Shown: positions 34,214-40,889 of the stretch, piece by piece
How positions within the stretch are numbered: the first letter of the stretch is position 1
Layout of the letters: each line of letters opens with the position of its first letter
Source: Candidatus Kuenenia stuttgartensis
GTDB lineage: Bacteria > Planctomycetota > Planctomycetia > Planctomycetales > Planctomycetaceae
Reading direction: 5' to 3'
Assembly (NCBI GenBank): GCA_945861865.1
Contig: CAMAWN010000032.1
Location: 1 to 40,889 of the forward strand
DNA: 40,889 nt
The notes under the pieces: model-generated
Seen by the model: the letters and a program-made list of their open reading frames with translations, nothing else
What the model was told of the DNA's origin: nothing
Databases searched by the model: none
Position numbers and translations under genes: made by a program

Positions 34214-34230
34214 GGTGATTTGGTACGACA

Positions 34231-34322
34231 CTAATCCGAAGCGCCAGCGATGGCAAACGCTTCACGGAGCGGCGAATTCCAATGCATTTGAAGCGACCGC
34301 CCTCGTTGGCGCTTCGGGTTAG
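34231..34322. repeat. 92-bp inverted-repeat element (CGAAGCGCCAGCGA family)
   Basis: The arms 34231-34253 and 34300-34322 are 23 bp long with three mismatches (left arm core CCGAAGCGCCAGCGA; right arm CGTTGGCGCTTCGGGTTAG). The spacer is 46 bp with no coding potential. The right arm contains the TAA stop codon of the c554-like cytochrome gene (34319-34321), and the left arm reaches to 18 bp from the metallo-hydrolase ATG. It is MITE-like and related in core sequence to 21668-21721. Confidence 0.75.
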
Positions 34323-35806
34323 TTTTTCGGCGAGCCATCCAACAACTTCTGCAAGCGTTTCAGATCGGCCTGCAAGCGTTCAATCGGTTGAGCGGAGAAA
34401 TCGCGCGGGCTGCGCAGCCCAGACGGGAAGTTCAACGTCTCATTCATCGAATCGAGCACGGACTGAATCTGCCGGTCTCGCTCTTGGTCGGTCTCCATGA
34501 GCGAACCTTGAGCGGCGATTGCGTGCTGCAATGCGTTCAATGACAGAAAGAGCTGCGTCGCCGAGTCCCAATCGCGGCTGACGAGTCGCGGCCCCTCGTC
34601 CTTGACCAGCATGAGGCGTAACTTCGCGAGGCCATCGGGCGACAGGACGTCGTTCGTTGAATCGGCATGATTCAGTCGTTCGGCCAAGACTCGCAGCGAC
34701 TTCGCAGCTGCGTTTGCCTCGCGATCAATCGCTTCAGCCAGTGGAAGCGGTGACGTGAAATGTCGTCGAAGCTTGGCCAGCTCAGCTTCTGGAAGCTGGA
34801 CCATTGGACTGGGCTTCTGTCGCGCGAGCGGTTCCAGCATTGCATACGGCCACGCATTCCAACCGAACGAAACGCGAGGGCGTTTTGATCCGTCTTTCGA
34901 CTGCCACCAACTCGCGGACTGCAAATCGTGATGGCACGCGAAGCAATTCCATTCGGTGAGTTCCGGCCATTTGGCCGGAGTCTCCTTGGCCAACTCGGCG
35001 CGGTGGCTGAGCAGTTCCAGCGAACGCTGTGCGGTGACAACTTGACCAACGGCCCACAGCCTCGCCTCGAAGGCCGATCCGGTCAGAATTCCCCTCTTTG
35101 CGAAGCCGAGTTCGATGGGATGTCGTTTGGCGTCGATCTCGTCGGGCCAGTGTTTTGGCCAATTGGCGTGAAACGTGGACAGCTCAAAAAACAGTCGCGG
35201 ATGTCCGGCGGCGATCAAATCGTGATTGACGTCTCGGCCGGGACCGCCGACATGGCAATCGGCGCAGACGTTGGCTCGCGTGAGTACGTCCGTCAGATCG
35301 TGATACCCGCGCTGGCGTTTGACCTCAGCCGACCGATTTCTCCAATCGGTTCGGACATGTTCCGTGAGCCAGCGTTCGGCGGGGCCGTGACATTGTTCGC
35401 AATCGACGCCGGCGAGTGGTGCTCTGCCAGAAATCGAACTCAACTTGGAATCGGTACTCGTCGCGGGCGAATGGCAGTTCAAACAGACGGCGGACTCGTG
35501 AGCGGGCTTCGGCAACTTGAGTTGCTCGGCCATCTGCCGTGAGAGGTCATTTCGTAACACGGAATAAGCTCGCGAGTGCGGATCGCGCGCGGACCAGATC
35601 GGGAACTCGGAGCCGACGAATTTGTGGCCAGCGAGTCCGCCGTGACACGCGGCCGTCGCACACGACGCGCTGCCGACGAGCTTAGGCGAGGCATCTTCGG
35701 CAAAGGCGAATTCAGGGCTAGGGCAAACGAGAATGCAAAGTGCAAACTGAAGGACGCACGCAGCCTTCACTCTCGCACTTCGCACTTTGCACTTTGCACT
35801 TTGCAC
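34319..35806 (-). CDS. Pentaheme cytochrome c (c554-like), exported
   Basis: The product is 495 residues from a GTG at 35806 with GAGGAAG about 8 nt upstream, 11 bp after the decaheme gene's stop. Five heme-type motifs are visible: CATAACH (49-55, unusual CX4CH), CLNCH (108), CEQCH (136), CADCH (181) and CFACH (288). The layout ACHGG... CLNCHSP... GVDCEQCHGP... CADCH is that of the cytochrome c554 family. The C-terminal ~200 residues are helical and lack hemes. The first ~30 codons are built from a GTGCAAA heptad repeat and supply the signal peptide (hydrophobic core about 15-28, likely cleavage near AFA-ED at 36-37). It is the last gene of the redox cluster; a periplasmic electron carrier or terminal reductase is expected. 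Confidence 0.9.
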   Translation of the reverse strand: MQSAKCKVRSARVKAACVLQFALCILVCPSPEFAFAEDASPKLVGSASCATAACHGGLAGHKFVGSEFPIWSARDPHSRAYSVLRNDLSRQMAEQLKLPKPAHESAVCLNCHSPATSTDSKLSSISGRAPLAGVDCEQCHGPAERWLTEHVRTDWRNRSAEVKRQRGYHDLTDVLTRANVCADCHVGGPGRDVNHDLIAAGHPRLFFELSTFHANWPKHWPDEIDAKRHPIELGFAKRGILTGSAFEARLWAVGQVVTAQRSLELLSHRAELAKETPAKWPELTEWNCFACHHDLQSASWWQSKDGSKRPRVSFGWNAWPYAMLEPLARQKPSPMVQLPEAELAKLRRHFTSPLPLAEAIDREANAAAKSLRVLAERLNHADSTNDVLSPDGLAKLRLMLVKDEGPRLVSRDWDSATQLFLSLNALQHAIAAQGSLMETDQERDRQIQSVLDSMNETLNFPSGLRSPRDFSAQPIERLQADLKRLQKLLDGSPKN

Positions 35807-35808
35807 TC
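35731..35808. repeat. GTGCAAA heptad repeat with inverted arm, at a gene start
   Basis: On the minus strand the 5' end of the cytochrome gene reads GTGCAAA three times, then GTGCGAA and GTGCGAG; on the other side of a 30-bp spacer, TTTGCACTTTGCATTCTC forms the opposing arm. The start codon GTG is itself the first repeat unit. Such TTTGCACTTTGCA sequences are, from memory, dispersed intergenic repeats in several phyla. Confidence 0.75.
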
Positions 35809-35819
35809 GGAACTTCCTC

Positions 35820-37409
35820 TCACGGAGCGAACGGGCCGTTCCATTTGTCTTTCGACGGGTCGTGATAAATATGGCACTCGATGCACGACGTCCGAGCGCC
35901 GCGGTTCACATTCGAGAGCAAGTCTTTCAACGACTCGATCGGTGGTGACGTTGGCGATCCAGGTTTGGCAGTCGTCTCGCTTTTGATTCCATCCATCCAC
36001 TCGGCGGGGCGGTGCGCGTGACACGCGCGACAGACGTCGATCGACGGGATCAGCACATCGCCGGTGCTCTTGCTCTGAGCCACTCCGGCATGACACGCGG
36101 TACAGCTCAGCAGGCGGTGTGGTTCGTGATGGAACTGGCTATGTGACAGCCAGCGTGAGGGGACATTGGTTGGGACGATCTTCCAATCGGCGATTGCGAT
36201 CGCGGACTTCGAGACAACGGGCTCGACCTCGTGGCAGTAACGGCAGCCGCCGGTGGCTTCGTATCCGAACTGGCTGTGTCGATGCTGCTGTGTGATCTGC
36301 TCGGCTTTGGTGACATTGTCGAGGACGGTCTTCGCCTGATCTTTGGAGAGCCGCTGGAAGTCACGATGTCCGGGGAGCGGGCGGGATGGGGAATCACTTG
36401 GTTCATCGGCCCTCTTCCCTCGGGAGAGGGTGGGGTCATTCGGGGCCGAGTCCGATTTTGGGGCGAGTGCTTTCAAGGTGTAGGTTTCGGTGAGGAACCC
36501 GCGCACGATATCGGGAGTTTCATGCGGCACAGATTGGCCGGGAAAATGTTCGTGGTCGAAGAGCAGGGGGTGGCATTCGCGGCAGTGTCGCTCGAAAGAG
36601 ATGGGCTTGAGGAATCGACCTTCGTGGTCCGGTTCGTGACAGACTTCACAACTGTGCGAGAGGTCGATGAACTTGCGGTCCTTGCCGATCAAGCCGTGAA
36701 TCAGTTTTCCATTCGTGTCGTATTCGGCTTTGAGATGCGCGGCGTGGTTGAAGCGGATGCGGCCTCGGTCCTGCCAGCGCGGAGCATCGTCGCCCGGACG
36801 CTGGAAGTTTTCGATCGCGCGATTGGCTCCGTGTTTGGCGTGCAACGGTGGGGCGGTCGCCGCATCTTTCGTCAGCGACTTCAGCAGAAATTCGGGGTGT
36901 CCATCGAGCTGATCGAAGCGTGTGACGCTCTTCGCAAAGACTTCGCTCGCACCGTGAGTCGTCTTCAATTCGGTGTGACAGGCGATGCAGTGACGGCTGC
37001 TGGGCTTGGTGAGCATGTCGGACCCTTCGTGCTCCTGATGGCAGGCTGCGCACGAAATGTCTCGATGAGCCGGATTCTGATTCGCGTGATGCTCACCGAC
37101 GCGGTGGCAGGTCTCGCACTTCTTGTTGTCGATCGAGTGGGCTTCGTCGGAAAAAGTGACCAGCCGTTGCAGCGGAGTCCATGTTGTGTGGCAGCGCCAG
37201 CATTCATTCTCGATCAGCCAGTGCGGCGAGGTGACGTCACCCGCCTGATAAATCTGATGTTCTCCCCGGAGGTGTTGCAACGAGAGCCACATCAGCGAAC
37301 CGACTCCCGCCCACAACGCCAGCCACCACGCCATTCGCCGCTGGCGATTCGGCTGCCGATGCACATTGATGTCCACGCGACTGGATAGCTCGCGACTGGA
37401 ACGCAGCAT
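35820..37409 (-). CDS. Decaheme cytochrome c, membrane-anchored
   Basis: The product is 529 residues. An N-terminal anchor (about 27-44, AWWLALWAGVGSLMWLSL) follows a basic cytoplasmic tail. Ten CXXCH motifs are visible: CWRCH, CETCH, CAACH, CIACH, CEVCH, CRECH, CRYCH, CTACH, CRACH and CIECH, with additional histidines (RFNHAAH, FHHEPH) as likely distal ligands. It resembles large multiheme cytochromes of respiratory conduits. Between heme motifs 6 and 7 lies a repeat-encoded stretch (DPTLSRGKRADEP, from 36410-36444). It is third in the cluster, 60 bp after the membrane protein, and should carry electrons in the periplasm. No strong ribosome site precedes the ATG. Confidence 0.92.
   Translation of the reverse strand: MLRSSRELSSRVDINVHRQPNRQRRMAWWLALWAGVGSLMWLSLQHLRGEHQIYQAGDVTSPHWLIENECWRCHTTWTPLQRLVTFSDEAHSIDNKKCETCHRVGEHHANQNPAHRDISCAACHQEHEGSDMLTKPSSRHCIACHTELKTTHGASEVFAKSVTRFDQLDGHPEFLLKSLTKDAATAPPLHAKHGANRAIENFQRPGDDAPRWQDRGRIRFNHAAHLKAEYDTNGKLIHGLIGKDRKFIDLSHSCEVCHEPDHEGRFLKPISFERHCRECHPLLFDHEHFPGQSVPHETPDIVRGFLTETYTLKALAPKSDSAPNDPTLSRGKRADEPSDSPSRPLPGHRDFQRLSKDQAKTVLDNVTKAEQITQQHRHSQFGYEATGGCRYCHEVEPVVSKSAIAIADWKIVPTNVPSRWLSHSQFHHEPHRLLSCTACHAGVAQSKSTGDVLIPSIDVCRACHAHRPAEWMDGIKSETTAKPGSPTSPPIESLKDLLSNVNRGARTSCIECHIYHDPSKDKWNGPFAP
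36410..36444. repeat. GGGAGAGGG palindrome inside decaheme cytochrome gene
   Basis: CCCTCTTCCCTCGGGAGAGG followed by GTGGGGTC is copy E of the family seen at 27152, 27271, 33284, 33335 and 38539. It is read in frame as DPTLSRGKRADEP, in a different frame from the copies in the PQQ and membrane-protein genes. Confidence 0.75.
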
Positions 37410-37419
37410 GACGGACTCA

Positions 37420-37472
37420 GGGGTAAGGGGTTGGAGGTTAGGGACAGAGGGTTTTCTAAACCCTAACCCCTA
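37420..37472. repeat. GGTTAGGG/CCCTAACC inverted repeat at a stop codon
   Basis: The stem GGTTAGGG (37436-37443) with CCCTAACC (37461-37468) lies in the 60-bp gap between the membrane-protein and decaheme genes. The TAG stop codon of the membrane protein (37470-37472) directly abuts the arm, reading ATAGGGGTTAGGG on the minus strand. It could stabilise the upstream message or be a dispersed repeat. Confidence 0.6.
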
Positions 37473-39284
37473 TCTTCCGAACGGGACCACGCGCAACGAC
37501 ACAATGACGTGCGCGACAAACAGAACCAACAAGGCAATCGACGGAGGAATGTGCAGGATCAGCCACCAGTGCAACCAGCGGTGCAGTCGCAATTGCGTGT
37601 TGAACTGCCGACGTTCCTCGCACAGGTCTTCCAATTCTTGAATCGATTCGTGCAACTCGGCCGGCAGATCGGATCGCAACTGCGCGAAGAGTCGCCGAGC
37701 GGAAATGCCTTCATCCAATCGATGCTGCGGCGACCGGCCTGTGCTCAGGAACGATCGCACGACGCGAATGTGAAAGTCGCGCAACTCGGTCAACAGTGCG
37801 GGAGGAATCGGCGCGGCGATTTTGGCTGGCGACTTCGATGTCGCGATTGCGGCAGGTTTCTCAGAGATTGGCTTTGCAACTGCCGCAGGTTTTTTGACCG
37901 CCGGAGGTGCAGGCGTGTCGGCGGCAGATAATTCTGAGGCGACCGACTTCTCGACGGTGAGCGGCTTGTGAGGCTCCGTCGTTGGATCGGTCGACGAGCC
38001 TTTTGCGGCAGCCAGCTTGGCCTGCATTTGTTGCAACGGAGACAGCTTCTTTTCGGGAGTCGGCGCTGCGGGAACCTCGGTCGACGAGCCTTTTGCGGCA
38101 GCCAGCTTGGCCTGCATCTGTTGCAACGGAGACAGCTTCTTTTCGGGAGTCGGCGCTGCGGGAACCTCGGTGGCAGGCGCGGCCTCGCTCGGCGGTGGAG
38201 CCGACTTCGCCGCCATCTTGGCACGCATCTGTTCGAGGGGAGACTGTTTCTTCACTTCAGCAAGTACGGGGGCTTCGGCCGCGGGAGCCGGAGATTCGGC
38301 AATTGGTTGTGGCGATGGTTTCGCGGCGGTTTTCGCACGCATTTGCTCAAGAGGCGAAAGTTTCTTTTCCGGTTCGGCAGCGGCGGCGGGTGGACCTGGA
38401 TTCGCGGAGGCCGGCGCGGGGGACTCACCTCCAGCGATTTTTGCGGCGGCTTTTTCACGCATCAATTCGAGTGGACTTTTCGGCTTTGCGGCTGGTGGCG
38501 TTGCAGCCAGTGCATTCGGGAGCGTGTTGCCCTCTGAGCCCTCACCCGGCCTTCGGCCACCCTCTCCCGGTGGGAGAGGGGCGGCGTTCGGGGACGTGGG
38601 TTTGGTGGCGATGATTTCGGCGGGAGCGTGAGCAGTTGGTTTCTTGCCATCCGCTTCGGGCAGCGGGACGTTGGCGTAGACCTTGGCCAACTCTTTCGGG
38701 AAGTCGGACTCACGCTTGAGCACGCGCTGTTGCTTGAGAACTTCCTCGGCGAACGGCTTGAGCGGTTCGTAATCGACGTCGAGCACTCCGGCTTGTTTGG
38801 CGACCAATTGATCGGCTCGGAACTGCATCGTCTGCGACAGGAACGGAATCTGCGCGACCATCGTTTCCAGCGGCACGCGTGTCGTCAGCAATCTCGGAAT
38901 GACCTGTTGCAGCACGACCCCTGCAAAGCCCGTCACCACGACGAGGCCGAACGAAATCCACAACAGGTTTTCGAGCAGCCCGCCCCAGCCGAAGCTGGCA
39001 TGAAACAAAATCAGCACGAAGCCCAGTGTCCCCAGCCATAGATGCCCGCGCAGCCAGAACTGAGCCGAGCCGACTCGCCAAGTCGGCAGCCGTTTGCGCA
39101 CGGCCAGCAGCGCCGCGAAGATCATCAGCAACGAACCAGCGATGCCGAACACTAAGCCCAGTACGCTGCCCCCCGTCGGGCCGTGCATCGAGCGCTTTTC
39201 CATCGCCCAATAAGCCGCCGCCGCGCTGGTCAGTACCAGCACACTCCCGACAAACCACGGCTTGTGAGTCCGATCAATCAGCAC
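37470..39284 (-). CDS. Diheme-b-like membrane protein split by a repetitive Ala/Pro/Lys insert
   Basis: The product is 604 residues from a GTG at 39284 with GGGAGG about 8 nt upstream, starting 1 bp after the preceding stop. Four membrane segments occupy the N-terminus (about 9-28, 41-62, 80-98, 107-129) and one the C-terminus (about 573-596). Two HX13H pairs stand out: H81/H95 in segment 3 (HLWLGTLGFVLILFH) and H578/H592 in the last segment (HIPPSIALLVLFVAH), the ligand pattern of two stacked b hemes in ferric-reductase and b-type families. Between them lie ~440 residues, largely low complexity, with five SPLxxMxxKxAAK repeats. Positive-inside charges (RKRLPTWR after segment 2) place the insert in the cytoplasm. 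It probably links the Fe-S protein to the periplasmic cytochromes. Confidence 0.8.
   Translation of the reverse strand: MLIDRTHKPWFVGSVLVLTSAAAAYWAMEKRSMHGPTGGSVLGLVFGIAGSLLMIFAALLAVRKRLPTWRVGSAQFWLRGHLWLGTLGFVLILFHASFGWGGLLENLLWISFGLVVVTGFAGVVLQQVIPRLLTTRVPLETMVAQIPFLSQTMQFRADQLVAKQAGVLDVDYEPLKPFAEEVLKQQRVLKRESDFPKELAKVYANVPLPEADGKKPTAHAPAEIIATKPTSPNAAPLPPGEGGRRPGEGSEGNTLPNALAATPPAAKPKSPLELMREKAAAKIAGGESPAPASANPGPPAAAAEPEKKLSPLEQMRAKTAAKPSPQPIAESPAPAAEAPVLAEVKKQSPLEQMRAKMAAKSAPPPSEAAPATEVPAAPTPEKKLSPLQQMQAKLAAAKGSSTEVPAAPTPEKKLSPLQQMQAKLAAAKGSSTDPTTEPHKPLTVEKSVASELSAADTPAPPAVKKPAAVAKPISEKPAAIATSKSPAKIAAPIPPALLTELRDFHIRVVRSFLSTGRSPQHRLDEGISARRLFAQLRSDLPAELHESIQELEDLCEERRQFNTQLRLHRWLHWWLILHIPPSIALLVLFVAHVIVSLRVVPFGR
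37991..38170. repeat. 90-bp perfect-frame tandem duplication in membrane-protein gene
   Basis: 37991-38080 and 38081-38170 are consecutive copies differing at one base (T at 38028, C at 38118). Each encodes 30 residues containing EKKLSPLQQMQAKLAAAKG. The near-identity indicates a recent slippage or unequal-recombination event, in frame, that added the fifth copy of a heptad-like protein repeat. Confidence 0.95.
38539..38581. repeat. GGGAGAGGG palindrome inside membrane-protein gene
   Basis: The sequence CCCTCACCCGGCCTTCGGCC then ACCCTCTCCCGGTGGGAGAG is nearly identical to copy B at 27271-27313. It is translated in frame as APLPPGEGGRRPGEGSEGN, a third reading of the same repeat family. Confidence 0.85.
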
Positions 39285-39285
39285 G

Positions 39286-40889
39286 TCAGCGCCTCCCGCT
39301 CAGGAAAAAATCTTGGGAGTGGACGCGGATCGCGGCGTCGTGCGGACAGGCGTAGACACACGATGGCGACTGGCTGGGGAGCGAACTGCACAGATCGCAG
39401 ACCACTGCTTGCTCGGTGATCGACTTAATCTCGGACTGGGCACCGAGCGCTTGGCGAGCCTGAGCGCTCAGTTCGACCGGATTAGTCAGCGAGTTCATTT
39501 GGATCGAGCCGTAGGGGCACTGGTCGGCGCACATGCCACAGCCGATGCACCAATTCTCGATGACGATCTCCCCTTTGTCGCCGCGATTGATCGAGCCGAC
39601 CGGGCAGCCAATCAAGCAGACCGGGTCGAGACACGAGCGGCATGAGATCGGCACCAAATAATTTTCAAACCGAGGCCCGTCGAGAAACAACCGCGTGCGG
39701 CCGTCGTCATGTGCCGCGACACACGCCTCGACGCACTGATTGCAGCGCGTGCAGCGGTCGAGGTCGATCAACATCAGCTTCTGACCTTGGATCAGTCCAA
39801 GCTGCTCGAACTCTGGCGACTGCGACTGCGTGGACAGGACCGACGAGGCGTCGGTTTTCGTCTGTTGGACCGATCGTTGCTGTCGCTGAGCGATGACGGC
39901 GTTCACTTTCGCTTTGAGTTTTGGCGACGACGCGACCAATTCTTGAAACGCCGCTTTACTGATCTTCACCAATTCGACACGCGATGGGACCGCGCCCGTC
40001 CGCGAATCGGGAATTCGCTGATTGGCACCGCCATCGGGATGGTCGTAAGCATAAACCGTCGCACTGCGTGATTCGCTGGCGATGACGCCCATCTCGCCGA
40101 AGTAGTCGCCTCGGCCCAGATAGCTGAGAGTCCGTCGCGGCCCGGCTGTCGCCGCCCGCCGAGGCATGTTGGCGAAGACGTGCTCCAGCAACAGCCGATG
40201 GAACGTGCGGACTTCGAGGTCTGACCACTTCTTCGGATCATCCGCGAAATCGTTCATCGCTAACGTGACGGTGATGCTGTCCACTGCGATCGCGACATCG
40301 GTCGTTGTCTTGCCGAATTGCGTGTGCAGTTCCCCCTTGCAGATGAACTCGTTCAATCCGGCGAGGAGTGTGGCCTGATCAACTTCACTGGCGGATTTCG
40401 CTGCGACGATCAGACCGGCGGTCTCACGAGTTGACGAGGACAGAGCCGCAGCAACCTTCGATCTCAAATCGGAGATTTGAGATTTCAGATCGCCGATCTC
40501 GGCCGCCAACCCGGTCCATTGTGTTGTCGAAAACTCAGCCGCACGAGCCTGCGTCCAGGCGTTGGCAACGACTTTCACCAGTCCGCTGCGAATGACGTAG
40601 AACGCCTCGGACAAATCGAATTGCTCGAAGATCAACCCGCCGGTTGGGACTTCCATCAGCTCGATCGCCTCGCGCAGCTTGCCGAATTCGGCATCGGTCA
40701 ACTCCTCGAAGATCGACAGCCTGCGGATGTGATTTTCCAGGATGCGCTGCTTGTAAACCGCGTCCATTCGTTCTTTGTACGTCGGGTCGCTGTGCAACAT
40801 ATCGAGCACGTTGCGGAGCATCTCGAGCATGTAGCACTCTTGATCGGCGGCGACCGTTGCCGAGCGCGGCGCACGATTGATGCAACTCA
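39286..40889 (-). CDS. Cyclic-nucleotide-binding / four-[4Fe-4S] ferredoxin fusion (5' end outside window)
   Basis: The frame is open through the right edge; residues before the internal Met at 40830 (NRAPRSATVAADQECYMLEM) are the end of a first cyclic-nucleotide-binding (cNMP) domain, so the true start is beyond the window. A second cNMP domain follows (FEELTDAEFGKLREAIELM, FYVIRSGLVKVVAN, then GDYFGEMGVIASESRSATVYA), interrupted by ~130 inserted residues that include a palindrome-encoded DLKSQISDLRSK. The C-terminal third is an NrfC/HybA-like ferredoxin with four cluster motifs: CTRCNQCVEAC, CRSCLDPVCLIGC, CIGCGMCADQC and CDLC...CVYAC. No export signal can be judged, but cNMP sensing implies the cytoplasm. 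It leads the redox operon. Confidence 0.92.
   Translation of the reverse strand, partial: SCINRAPRSATVAADQECYMLEMLRNVLDMLHSDPTYKERMDAVYKQRILENHIRRLSIFEELTDAEFGKLREAIELMEVPTGGLIFEQFDLSEAFYVIRSGLVKVVANAWTQARAAEFSTTQWTGLAAEIGDLKSQISDLRSKVAAALSSSTRETAGLIVAAKSASEVDQATLLAGLNEFICKGELHTQFGKTTTDVAIAVDSITVTLAMNDFADDPKKWSDLEVRTFHRLLLEHVFANMPRRAATAGPRRTLSYLGRGDYFGEMGVIASESRSATVYAYDHPDGGANQRIPDSRTGAVPSRVELVKISKAAFQELVASSPKLKAKVNAVIAQRQQRSVQQTKTDASSVLSTQSQSPEFEQLGLIQGQKLMLIDLDRCTRCNQCVEACVAAHDDGRTRLFLDGPRFENYLVPISCRSCLDPVCLIGCPVGSINRGDKGEIVIENWCIGCGMCADQCPYGSIQMNSLTNPVELSAQARQALGAQSEIKSITEQAVVCDLCSSLPSQSPSCVYACPHDAAIRVHSQDFFLSGRR
40461..40483. repeat. ATCTCAAATC palindrome inside the cNMP/Fe-S gene
   Basis: ATCTCAAATC-GGA-GATTTGAGAT is a perfect 10-bp stem with a 3-nt loop, followed by another related unit (TTCAGATC). 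It encodes SQISDLRS-type residues within the insertion of the second cNMP domain. I recall (C/T)TCAAATCTGAAATC arrays as dispersed intergenic repeats with frequent spurious 'SQISNL' peptides. Confidence 0.65.

Noticed and set aside
37991..38170. Direct repeats as a CRISPR array
   Set aside because: Only two adjacent 90-bp copies with no spacers, in frame within a coding region; it is a tandem duplication.

Overview
The window is chromosomal DNA of a planctomycete (phylum Planctomycetota; genus not determinable by eye). The evidence is two sets of the DUF1501 plus DUF1549/DUF1553 (PSCyt2/PSD1) secreted proteins typical of that phylum, a PPC-domain companion, a PQQ-propeller protein with embedded EF-hands, many secreted or Tat-type N-termini, and many short palindromic intergenic repeats. 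I see no rRNA, tRNA, CRISPR array, transposase or phage gene.

Layout. (1) 1-3068, minus: prkA serine kinase followed by a DUF444/YeaH protein that runs off the left edge. (2) 3369-4793: a decayed DUF1501 fragment directly behind an inositol-monophosphatase/HAL2-type phosphatase. (3) 4849-16367: two DUF1501/DUF1549 sets pointing away from each other from a 506-bp divergent region. The minus set has two genes; the plus set has DUF1501, a PPC protein, DUF1549/1553 and a membrane-anchored helix-hairpin-helix protein. (4) 16443-21657: a frameshifted HEAT-repeat relic, the bifunctional proline catabolic enzyme putA, a divergent thioredoxin-like gene and a fumarylacetoacetase-family gene. (5) 21735-33061, minus: nine co-directional genes (SDR, class III aminotransferase, Na+/solute symporter, PhyH dioxygenase, amidohydrolase, PQQ/EF-hand protein, glycosidase-like protein, DHDPS/NAL-type aldolase, class IV aminotransferase), mostly with gaps of 4-130 bp, probably a catabolic operon of unknown substrate. 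(6) 33419-34213: PhnP-like metallo-beta-lactamase-fold hydrolase. (7) 34319-40889, minus: a four-gene redox cluster made of a cyclic-nucleotide-binding/four-[4Fe-4S] fusion protein (5' end outside the window), a diheme-b-like membrane protein split by a repetitive insert, a ten-heme cytochrome c and a five-heme c554-like cytochrome.

Two things stand out. First, region 7 looks like a cyclic-nucleotide-responsive electron conduit from the cytoplasm through two b hemes to periplasmic multiheme cytochromes; I do not recognise it as a described complex. Second, the region is seeded with about a dozen families of short palindromic repeats. Many sit exactly at gene ends, supplying stop codons or abutting Shine-Dalgarno sites. 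At least five families lie in frame inside protein-coding genes: a DUF1549 protein, the linker of PutA, the signal-peptide region of the PQQ protein, the start and signal peptide of the c554-like cytochrome, the decaheme cytochrome, the b-type membrane protein and the cyclic-nucleotide-binding domain. One family is translated in different reading frames in three different proteins.
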